From an uncultured cyanobacterium (GTDB lineage: Bacteria > Cyanobacteriota > Cyanobacteriia > Cyanobacteriales > Geitlerinemataceae), in assembly GCA_937121005.1 (NCBI GenBank), contig CAKZKB010000325.1, positions 1 through 9,195 on the forward strand: DNA of 9,195 nt, read 5' to 3'. The translations under genes were made by a program, and so were the position numbers. The notes under the pieces are model-generated. The model saw only the letters and a list, made by a program, of their open reading frames with translations. It had not been told where the DNA came from and made no database searches. Position 1 is the stretch's first letter. Every line of letters begins with the position of its first letter. This document shows, one piece after another, positions 1 to 4,938 of the stretch.

Positions 1-21
1 TAGAGAATAGACATTCCTAGC

Positions 22-53
22 CCGACTCCCGAACTGCTATCCGGGAGAGTCGG
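22..53 (+). terminator. hairpin, possible terminator of an upstream gene
   Basis: The arm CCGACTCCCG (22-31) pairs with CGGGAGAGTCGG (42-53) around a short loop, with a two-base bulge (AG) in the right arm. AAAGTTTT follows, which is only a weak T-run. The position just inside the window edge and ahead of the ACR3 gene fits the terminator of a gene outside the window. It could equally be a leader structure of the arsenic locus. Confidence 0.4.
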
Positions 54-138
54 AAAGTTTTGCATTCCCAAAACACCGCGATCGCGTCTTGTCCGTCGGG
101 CGACGGGGGCGATCGCGCATTCTACAAACGATAGACCT

Positions 139-1257
139 ATGAATCAGGATACCACAACGGCCGTCAAAGCGGGCAGCAGTTTAGGCATTTTCGAGCGCTA
201 CCTAACCCTGTGGGTACTGCTGTGTATTGTAGCCGGAATTGCGATCGGGCGAGCGTTCCCGAATATTGCCGTCACTCTCAACGACATTAGTATTTATCAA
301 GTCTCCATTCCCATCGCCATTTGCCTGTTTTTTATGATGTATCCCATCATGGTCAAAATTGACTTTACCCAGGCAAATAAAGCCATGCGAGCCCCAAAAC
401 CCGTGCTGTTAACCCTAGTCGTGAACTGGGCAATTAAGCCGTTTACAATGGTGGCGATCGCGCAATTTTTTCTCGGTTGGTTGTTTCGCCCTCTTCTCGA
501 TAGTGCCGAAGCCGGACTCGCCAATTCTTATATCGCTGGAGCGATTTTACTTGGTATTGCCCCTTGTACGGCGATGGTACTGATGTGGGGATATTTATCC
601 TACGGAAATCAAGGGCATACCCTGGTCATGGTTGCTGTCAATTCCCTCACCATGCTATTCGTCTACGCACCGTTGGGACGATGGTTGCTGGCAGCCAATA
701 ACCTCGTGGTTCCCTGGCAGACGATCGTCCTTTCCGTGCTCGTTTATGTCGGCTTGCCCTTGCTGGCTGGAGCCTATAGTCGTTACTGGATTTTAAGGCA
801 TAAAGGTCGAGAATGGTTCGATCGCTACTTTCTGAAATACTTATCTCCCGTTGCGATTTCGGCATTGCTAGTTACGTTGGTGCTGCTTTTCGCCCTCAAA
901 GGCGATCTGATTGTCGAACATCCGTTGCATATCGTCCTGATTGCCATCCCTTTATTTATCCAGACGAATTTAATTTTCGCGATCGCCTACGTTGCTGCCC
1001 TCAAACTCAACCTGACTTACGAAGATGCTGCCCCCGCCGCCTTAATTGGTGCTAGCAATCATTTTGAAGTCGCGATCGCCACCGCCGTGACGCTATTCGG
1101 CTTAAACTCTGGCGCAGCTTTAGCCACTGTCGTCGGCGTTTTAATCGAAGTCCCAGTGATGTTAGTTCTCGTCGAAATCTGTAAAAAGACAGCGATGTGG
1201 TTCCCCCGAAAACCAGAAACCGCGTCGCTAGCAGATCCGCGTTGTTTGCCGCGCTAA
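139..1257 (+). CDS. arsB (acr3): ACR3-family arsenite efflux permease
   Basis: This inner-membrane carrier exports arsenite, the product of ArsC, out of the cytoplasm. The 372-residue length fits the ACR3 family (BART superfamily, about ten transmembrane helices); hydrophobic segments alternate with short loops from residue 19 to about 350. Two family hallmarks are visible. One is the helix with GIAPCTAMVLMWGYLS, whose Cys143 matches the cysteine essential in characterised Acr3 proteins. The other is GASNHFEVAIA with its conserved Glu310. The family is unrelated to the E. coli ArsB fold, although cyanobacterial copies are often named arsB. No clear Shine-Dalgarno sequence precedes the ATG, but the next residues lead naturally into the first helix. 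No ArsR-type inverted repeat (ATCAA-N6-TTGAT style) is seen in the 138 bases upstream. The arsenate reductase lies 1.2 kb downstream on the same strand, separated by a toxin-antitoxin block. Confidence 0.95.
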   Translation: MNQDTTTAVKAGSSLGIFERYLTLWVLLCIVAGIAIGRAFPNIAVTLNDISIYQVSIPIAICLFFMMYPIMVKIDFTQANKAMRAPKPVLLTLVVNWAIKPFTMVAIAQFFLGWLFRPLLDSAEAGLANSYIAGAILLGIAPCTAMVLMWGYLSYGNQGHTLVMVAVNSLTMLFVYAPLGRWLLAANNLVVPWQTIVLSVLVYVGLPLLAGAYSRYWILRHKGREWFDRYFLKYLSPVAISALLVTLVLLFALKGDLIVEHPLHIVLIAIPLFIQTNLIFAIAYVAALKLNLTYEDAAPAALIGASNHFEVAIATAVTLFGLNSGAALATVVGVLIEVPVMLVLVEICKKTAMWFPRKPETASLADPRCLPR

Positions 1258-1308
1258 CTGTGCTATTGTAGGAAGTATCCCTTTGTTGTCCGGGGGTAGA
1301 AAACAGCC

Positions 1309-1599
1309 ATGAAACGAGATGACGTACTGGCGATCGTCCGCGCCAACCGAGAACAACTCGAAGCCTTGGGGGTCAAATCTCTAGATCTGTTCGGTTCCGT
1401 CGCCCGAGACGAAGCCCGAGACGATAGCGATGTCGATTTTCTGGTAGAGTTGTCACGTCCGATGGGATTGTTTGATTTTTTTCGCATTCAGCACTACTTA
1501 GAAGATCTTCTCGGGCGCGACATCGATCTAGGAACCCAAAAAGCGCTACGATCGCATTTACGAGAACCTGTTTTGGAGGATGCTATTCGTGTCTTTTAG
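1309..1599 (+). CDS. mntA: MNT-domain nucleotidyltransferase antitoxin (MntA-like)
   Basis: This minimal nucleotidyltransferase of 96 residues is of normal length for MntA antitoxins. The catalytic signature is intact: LFGSVARDE (Gly29-Ser30) followed by SDVDFLVE with Asp41 and Asp43, and a third acidic residue in GRDIDL (Asp73). In characterised HEPN/MNT pairs the MNT protein neutralises the toxin by transferring AMP from ATP to a tyrosine next to the toxin's active site. The toxin gene follows directly and overlaps by 11 bases, the usual arrangement. The gene starts 51 bases after the ACR3 stop with only a weak, distant G-run as ribosome binding site, so it may be read through from the arsenic promoter or use an unseen promoter in the gap. 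Confidence 0.92.
   Translation: MKRDDVLAIVRANREQLEALGVKSLDLFGSVARDEARDDSDVDFLVELSRPMGLFDFFRIQHYLEDLLGRDIDLGTQKALRSHLREPVLEDAIRVF
1575..1591 (+). promoter_or_regulatory. ribosome binding site deciding the hepT start
   Basis: GGAGG (1575-1579) lies inside the end of mntA. It leaves zero spacing to the ATG at 1580 and nine bases to the GTG at 1589. The GTG is therefore the better start, and hepT translation is likely coupled to mntA translation. Confidence 0.65.
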
Positions 1600-1948
1600 A
1601 AGTTGGCAACTGCGCGTTCGAGATATTATTGATGCGGCTAACAGCATCCAAGAACGAACGAATGGAATGACGTTTGAAGAATTCATCGATGACGATATGG
1701 TTTGGAAATCAGTTCTTTACGATTTCGTTGTCATTGGTGAAGCAACGGTTAACATTCCACCAGAAATTCGCGATCGCGCCCCCGACGTGCCTTGGCGAGA
1801 GATGCGTGCAATGAGAAATATTGCCACACACGAATACTTTCAAGTGCTTCTAGAGATTGTTTGGGGAACGACTCACAACAATTTACCCTCTTTAGTAACC
1901 TCTTTACAAGCCCTGCTAGAAAATGCCAATACTGAGGAAGAAGGATGA
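1589..1948 (+). CDS. hepT: HEPN-domain RNase toxin (HepT-like, DUF86)
   Basis: This predicted HEPN ribonuclease is the toxin partner of the preceding MNT antitoxin. The C-terminal half carries the RX4-6H active-site motif as RNIATH (Arg76, His81), directly followed by EY. Tyr83 is therefore in the HxY position that MntA enzymes AMPylate in studied systems. I chose the GTG at 1589 (119 residues, beginning M/V-SFRSWQLRV) over the ATG at 1580. GGAGG at 1575-1579 sits 9 bases before the GTG but abuts the ATG directly, and family members typically begin right before a similar SxRSWQLR stretch. A homologous cyanobacterial HepT is reported to trim tRNA 3' ends; the target here is inferred only. The gene overlaps mntA by 11 bases and the DUF29 gene by 4 bases, implying translational coupling. 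Confidence 0.9.
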   Translation: MSFRSWQLRVRDIIDAANSIQERTNGMTFEEFIDDDMVWKSVLYDFVVIGEATVNIPPEIRDRAPDVPWREMRAMRNIATHEYFQVLLEIVWGTTHNNLPSLVTSLQALLENANTEEEG

Positions 1949-2460
1949 TTCAAGAACTTGTCGAACTCAAAGCCAGCTTGCGAGAAGGGCGCTATGAAGA
2001 CGCGATCGCCATTGCTGAAGACCTAGAATTGATGGGACGCAAAGCAATTATTAGGAATATCCGCAGCTATCTCACGATCTTGTTCGTGCATCTCATTAAA
2101 AATCAAGTCGAAGGACGCTTAACCAATTCTTGGGCGGTTTCCATCCGTCGATCGCTGGTTGAAATTGGCGACTTAAATGCCATGGAAAAAGCGCGATCGC
2201 ACTACGTGAAGCGCGGCGAATGGGACGATTTACTGCAAGCTGCCTTTAACAATGCCATCGCCGAAGCCAGTTTGGAAGTGTTAGGAGGACGCTACAAACC
2301 CAAACAGTTACAACAGCAAGTCAACGCTAGCGACTTGTTCCAAACGGCAACCGCCATGCTAGAGTTAACCTATCTAGATGGTGATGCCGCGATCGAGGGT
2401 GAAATTAACCGCGCGATCGCCCAGTTACCCGGTAGCGAACACTGGATCGAGGAAGAGTAA
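1945..2460 (+). CDS. DUF29-family protein
   Basis: This 171-residue cytoplasmic, mostly helical protein has no signal peptide or membrane segment. It resembles the DUF29 family, common in cyanobacteria. The pattern EDLELMGRK (residues 25-33), then the hydrophobic stretch LTILFVHLIK (43-52), then NSWAVSIRRS (61-70) matches the family's usual E-x-MGR...LL-x-HLLK...S-W-x-x-x-I-R layout. Function is unknown. The ATG overlaps the hepT stop as ATGA, with GAGG seven bases upstream, so it looks like the third gene of the toxin-antitoxin operon. The gap to arsC is only 4 bases. A role as accessory to the HEPN/MNT pair is inferred from position only; DUF29 genes also occur alone. Confidence 0.8.
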   Translation: MIQELVELKASLREGRYEDAIAIAEDLELMGRKAIIRNIRSYLTILFVHLIKNQVEGRLTNSWAVSIRRSLVEIGDLNAMEKARSHYVKRGEWDDLLQAAFNNAIAEASLEVLGGRYKPKQLQQQVNASDLFQTATAMLELTYLDGDAAIEGEINRAIAQLPGSEHWIEEE

Positions 2461-2464
2461 ACCC

Positions 2465-2863
2465 ATGAAAAAAGTGATGTTTGTCTGCAAGCGCAACTCC
2501 TGTCGATCGCAAATGGCCGAAGGATTTGCTAGAACGCTCGGAAATGGTAAAATCGAAGTCACCAGTTCTGGATTAGAAGCCAGTCGAGTCCATCCCGGCG
2601 CGATCGCGGCTATGGATGAAATCGGAATCGACATTCGATCGCAGACTTCCGATCCCCTAGAACAATTTCACCCGCAAGAGTACGATGCCGTTATCTCTCT
2701 GTGCGGTTGTGGCGTTAACCTTCCCGAAAGCTGGGTAACGCGCCCTATTTTTGCAGACTGGGAACTCGAAGATCCAGACGGGAAGCCAGCAGAAACCTTT
2801 CGCCGCGTGCGCGATGAAATTAAAGCCAAGGTGGAAACATTGATTGCTGAAATTGCCGCCTAG
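2465..2863 (+). CDS. arsC: arsenate reductase, LMW-phosphatase-fold
   Basis: This enzyme reduces arsenate to arsenite in the cytoplasm, feeding the ACR3 exporter encoded upstream. The 132-residue product opens with the phosphate-binding loop C-X5-R (Cys8-KRNSC-Arg14, followed by Ser15). It has a redox pair in ISLCGCGVNLP (Cys80, Cys82) and a DWELEDPDG loop with the general-acid Asp103. The Cys8/Cys80/Cys82 spacing matches the Synechocystis ArsC, which has an LMW-phosphatase fold but uses glutathione and glutaredoxin. The same reductant is inferred here. I chose the ATG at 2465 because the P-loop must sit about seven residues from the N-terminus. The open frame continues 29 codons upstream inside the DUF29 gene, but that stretch is out-of-frame read-through. 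It is the last gene of the apparent five-gene run. Confidence 0.95.
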   Translation: MKKVMFVCKRNSCRSQMAEGFARTLGNGKIEVTSSGLEASRVHPGAIAAMDEIGIDIRSQTSDPLEQFHPQEYDAVISLCGCGVNLPESWVTRPIFADWELEDPDGKPAETFRRVRDEIKAKVETLIAEIAA

Positions 2864-3005
2864 CTGTTTGCTAACGTACTCTTAAGGAGGCGATCGCGGT
2901 CGCAAGCGTACTCTCTTCGCCGATCGATAGAGTCGGTTTCCCACAATTTCTGCGAACATTCGCCCCGTAGAGGGAAGCTAAAGAGATTGTTAATTCCTAA
3001 GTTAA
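2864..3005. other. intergenic spacer after arsC
   Basis: No gene is seen here. The spacer holds an 8-base direct repeat CGTACTCT (2875-2882 and 2907-2914), an AAGGAGG that is not followed by a start codon, and a HIP1 site. I see no convincing terminator for the arsenic run and no strong promoter for the exported-protein gene. Confidence 0.5.
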
Positions 3006-3078
3006 GGATAGAGATAAATCTCGCAAGCAATTTTTTTTGAAACAAGGAAATTACCTGTTGGATGGGAAATCTCTATCC
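3006..3078 (+). promoter_or_regulatory. long-range inverted repeat in the leader of the exported protein gene
   Basis: GGATAGAGAT (3006-3015) is perfectly complementary to ATCTCTATCC (3069-3078). The right arm ends six bases before the GGAGG (3085-3089) of the next gene. Part of the left arm can instead form a small local hairpin (GAGAT 3011-3015 with ATCTC 3018-3022), followed after eight bases by a T8 run (3031-3038). The two pairings exclude each other, which resembles an attenuator or RBS-access switch. The local stem is weak, so this is suggestive only. Confidence 0.35.
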
Positions 3079-3099
3079 AAGTTAGGAGGACAAACAAAC

Positions 3100-3771
3100 A
3101 TGAATTATCGAACGTTTTTTCAATACTTTGGTACTGGACTGCTTCTGAGTCTGCTGCCATTGATGACGATGCTGAAATCTTCACCAGCGCAAGCCGCAAC
3201 CGAAGGAACCACGCGCGATCGCATAGCCGAACAACATCGAGAACATAACGAAATTGATGAGAACGATCGCTTCGACGAGCTAGAATTTGAAGGTTACGAC
3301 GAAGAGAACGACTACGATTCTAACAATTACGACGATGCTGATGACAACGAGCGCTTCGATGGGTTAGAATTTGAAGACTACGACGACGATCGACGCTATA
3401 ATGACGATCGCGATATGCGCGAAACCAGCGAAGCGATCGAAATGCCCGTCGATACCTACAGTTGGTCGGCTTGGCTGAATCGGATGCCTGGAGTCGAGCG
3501 TCAAGACTCGTTGTATGTTAAAGGTCGGGTACAACTACCCAACCCCGGTTACACCGCCAGTTTAGAAAAAGCCGACGACCAAAATTACGATCGCACTTTG
3601 ATCTTAGAACTCAACGTCGAAGATCCGGCACACGATCGCTTGGGAGAACTCAATAATGTCTCCACTTCCGTCAACTACGAGGAAGAGTCTCCCGGAATGT
3701 ACGATCGCATTGCCATTCGTGGCGAAGATGGTTCCATCTTACAAACCTTTGAGATCCAACCCGTTTACTAA
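3100..3771 (+). CDS. exported acidic low-complexity protein, unknown function
   Basis: The 223-residue precursor has a Sec-type signal peptide: Arg4, a hydrophobic core at about residues 10-25, and likely cleavage after Ala30-Gln-Ala32. Residues 35-110 are extremely rich in Asp and Glu with Tyr and Asn, probably disordered and able to bind cations. They contain an imperfect 28-residue-spaced duplication (DRFDELEFEGYD, from residue 56, and ERFDGLEFEDYD, from residue 84). Residues 118-223 look like a folded, beta-rich domain (for example SLYVKGRVQLP, RTLILELNVEDP, YDRIAIRGEDG) that I cannot assign to a family. GGAGG at 3085-3089, ten bases before the ATG, supports this start over the in-frame TTG at 3037. 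A periplasmic or cell-surface location is inferred. It appears monocistronic, with a terminator hairpin close behind. Confidence 0.82.
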   Translation: MNYRTFFQYFGTGLLLSLLPLMTMLKSSPAQAATEGTTRDRIAEQHREHNEIDENDRFDELEFEGYDEENDYDSNNYDDADDNERFDGLEFEDYDDDRRYNDDRDMRETSEAIEMPVDTYSWSAWLNRMPGVERQDSLYVKGRVQLPNPGYTASLEKADDQNYDRTLILELNVEDPAHDRLGELNNVSTSVNYEEESPGMYDRIAIRGEDGSILQTFEIQPVY

Positions 3772-3781
3772 AATTTAGCAG

Positions 3782-3797
3782 TTGCCACCAATGGCAA
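3782..3797. repeat. small perfect hairpin (6-bp stem)
   Basis: TTGCCA and TGGCAA are separated by CCAA and lie between the stop codon and the larger terminator hairpin, sharing two bases with it. This may be part of a composite terminator, or a competing structure. Confidence 0.45.
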
Positions 3798-3830
3798 AAG
3801 CGCTACCCAATGTCACCGGGTAGCGCTTTT
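3796..3830. terminator. bidirectional rho-independent-type terminator
   Basis: AAAAGCGCTACCC (3796-3808) and GGGTAGCGCTTTT (3818-3830) form a perfect 13-bp stem with a 9-base loop. The stem has an A-run at one base and a T-run at the other, so it can act on both strands. It sits between the exported-protein gene (+) and the convergent tRNA-Glu gene (-), as expected for a shared terminator. Confidence 0.85.
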
Positions 3831-3845
3831 AAGGTATCTTTTAAA

Positions 3846-3918
3846 TACCCCCAAGGGGAGTCGAACCCCTGTCGCCTCCGTGAAAGGGAGGTGTCCTAGG
3901 CCACTAGACGATGGGGGC
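3846..3918 (-). tRNA. trnE: tRNA-Glu (anticodon UUC)
   Basis: Read on the minus strand, the 73-base gene folds as a complete cloverleaf. The acceptor stem is GCCCCCA / TGGGGGT with discriminator A, and the D arm is TCGTCTAGTGGCCTAGGACA. The anticodon stem CCTCC/GGAGG holds the loop CTTTCAC (anticodon TTC). The T arm is AGGGG-TTCGACT-CCCCT. The 3' CCA is not encoded. In cyanobacteria this glutamyl-tRNA also supplies tetrapyrrole synthesis through GluTR, so it serves both translation and chlorophyll/haem supply. No integrase or duplicated tRNA end suggests use as an attachment site. Confidence 0.97.
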
Positions 3919-3936
3919 GCATTCAGCACCTTTATT

Positions 3937-3965
3937 AAGGTAACTCACCCATTCGCGGCTGTCAA
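3937..3965 (-). promoter_or_regulatory. sigma70-type promoter of tRNA-Glu
   Basis: On the minus strand a consensus -35 box TTGACA (3965-3960) is followed after 17 bases by TACCTT (3942-3937) as a partial -10 box. This puts initiation about 10-12 bases ahead of the mature tRNA 5' end. The perfect -35 box, the spacing and the position support the call; the -10 match is only moderate. Confidence 0.6.
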
Positions 3966-4066
3966 CCCCTAGACCAAAATTTTTTTTGAACTGGGGAAAA
4001 GTACGCTACACAGCAAACAAGATCGCTGGGAAAGGCCGCGATCGCGTCGCAGATGCAGCCATGTCA

Positions 4067-4072
4067 TATAAT
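4067..4072 (+). promoter_or_regulatory. candidate -10 box of pyrR
   Basis: A perfect TATAAT lies 113 bases ahead of the pyrR ATG. I see no convincing -35 hexamer at 16-18 bases upstream (the bases there are GCGTCG-like), so activation by another factor, or a chance match, is possible. If used, the transcript would carry a leader of about 105 bases that includes the heptamer array. Confidence 0.45.
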
Positions 4073-4151
4073 TGCTATGGATCGCAAAGAGCATGAATGC
4101 AAGTCCCCTCAACTCCATAGTAGACAGAGAACAACCCGTTCGGTAGAGGTA

Positions 4152-4182
4152 TTGTTCATTGCTCATTGCTCATTGCTCATTG
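4152..4182 (+). repeat. tandem heptamer array TTGCTCA next to pyrR start
   Basis: Four consecutive 7-base units (one TTGTTCA, then three TTGCTCA) plus a partial TTG end two bases before the pyrR ATG. They resemble the short tandemly repeated repetitive sequences of filamentous cyanobacteria. The array occupies the place where a Shine-Dalgarno sequence would be, and none is visible. Confidence 0.85.
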
Positions 4183-4184
4183 AA

Positions 4185-4718
4185 ATGGCTAAAGTTGTCG
4201 AAATTCTCGATACGCAAGAAGTCCGGCGAACGCTGACTCGTTTGGCTTCCCAAGTCATCGAACGGACGGGAAGCGTTTCCGGTGCGGTACTTTTAGGCGT
4301 TCGCACTCGCGGAGTCCCGTTGGCGCATCGCTTGGCGAGTCACATTGAGGCCCTAGAGGGACGATCGCCCCAAGTCGGTGCTTTAGATATTACCTTCTAT
4401 CGCGACGACCTCGATCGCATTGGGGCGCGAACTCCCGACAAAACCGAGATCCCCTTCGATATCACCGGGAAAATCGCCATTTTGGTCGATGATGTCATCT
4501 ATAGCGGGCGTACCGTGCGGGCGGCGCTCAATGCGGTGCAAGAATACGGTCGCCCCGATAGTATCATGCTCGCGGTACTGGTCGATCGCGGCCATCGCGA
4601 ACTTCCCATCCATCCTGATTTTACCGGCCGGACGCTACCGACGGCGAAAAAGGAAATCGTGAAAGTGTACTTACAAGAAACGGACGATCGCGATGGGGTG
4701 GAGTTGATCGAACCGTAA
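4185..4718 (+). CDS. pyrR: PyrR: pyrimidine regulator / uracil phosphoribosyltransferase
   Basis: This type I phosphoribosyltransferase-fold protein of 177 residues is close to the usual PyrR length (about 180). The PRPP-binding signature is clear as ILVDDVIYSGRTVRAAL, around residues 99-115. Other PyrR-like stretches are LLGVRTRGVPLAHRLA (36-51), the flexible loop with DITFYRDDLDRIG (68-80) and LVDRGHRELPIHPDF (132-146). The family converts uracil and PRPP to UMP. In Firmicutes it also binds pyr mRNA to attenuate transcription; in cyanobacteria the RNA-binding role is less certain, and no pyr genes or anti-antiterminator leader are next to it here. I chose the ATG at 4185 because family members begin just before this point. 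The open frame upstream (from 4053) runs through the heptamer repeats and has no PyrR-like sequence. Confidence 0.95.
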   Translation: MAKVVEILDTQEVRRTLTRLASQVIERTGSVSGAVLLGVRTRGVPLAHRLASHIEALEGRSPQVGALDITFYRDDLDRIGARTPDKTEIPFDITGKIAILVDDVIYSGRTVRAALNAVQEYGRPDSIMLAVLVDRGHRELPIHPDFTGRTLPTAKKEIVKVYLQETDDRDGVELIEP

Positions 4719-4728
4719 TGGGGATTGG

Positions 4729-4764
4729 GGGGACAAGGGGACAAGGGGACAAGGGGACAAGGGG
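4729..4764 (+). repeat. GGGGACAA octamer array, potential G-quadruplex
   Basis: Four exact GGGGACAA units (4729-4760) are followed by a further GGGG (4761-4764), starting ten bases after the pyrR stop codon. Five G4 runs separated by ACAA satisfy the usual G-quadruplex pattern on the plus strand. A related, shorter G-rich version occurs at 5875-5898. Confidence 0.85.
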
Positions 4765-4790
4765 AGGGGGAGACAAGGAGAAATTAATAT

Positions 4791-4868
4791 TCATCCTTCA
4801 TCCTTTCTATCCTCCTTCATCCTTGAAACCTAACCCCTAAAACCTAATACCTAATACCTAATACCTTA
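4791..4868 (+). repeat. CATCCTT-like tract and ACCTAAT heptamer array
   Basis: Bases 4791-4825 are almost pure pyrimidine with repeated TCATCCTT units. Bases 4842-4862 hold three exact ACCTAAT heptamers, with degenerate units before and after. A degenerate ACCTAAT-like array also precedes the mcp stop at 5905-5941, so the same repeat class flanks both mcp 3' ends. Confidence 0.75.
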
Positions 4869-4870
4869 CC

Positions 4871-4917
4871 AATTAACCCGAAAGATTGCCGCCTGTCAAC
4901 TGTTTTAACTGCATCGC
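4871..4917 (-). pseudogene. duplicated fragment of an mcp 3' end
   Basis: These 47 bases match 5944-5990, the end of the chemotaxis receptor gene, at 46 positions. On the minus strand they encode the same last 14 residues (AMQLKQLTGGNLSG) and the stop. The single difference (4891 versus 5964) changes GGC to GGT, a synonymous glycine codon. Upstream of the fragment the similarity stops at a HIP1 site (4916-4923), and an in-frame TAG occurs within a few codons, so it is not a working gene. It lies in the 3' flank of the DUF4336 gene and is either the relic of a second mcp copy or a recombination scar. Confidence 0.8.
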
Positions 4918-4938
4918 GATCGCCTACGACTGTAGCTG

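Noticed and set aside
80..138. ArsR operator upstream of the ACR3 gene
   Set aside because: The only inverted repeats there are HIP1 octamers and a small CCGTC/GACGG hairpin; neither resembles a known ArsR/SmtB site.
2378..2464. N-terminal extension of arsC
   Set aside because: It lies inside the DUF29 gene in another frame; the catalytic P-loop requires a start at 2465.
3037..3099. TTG start for the exported protein
   Set aside because: It has no ribosome site, and the extra residues would precede a normal signal peptide.
4053..4184. N-terminal extension of pyrR
   Set aside because: It covers the promoter-like region and heptamer array, and PyrR proteins start at the equivalent of 4185.
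4727..4868. CRISPR-like array
   Set aside because: The repeats are 7-8 bases, contiguous and without spacers, and no cas gene is present.
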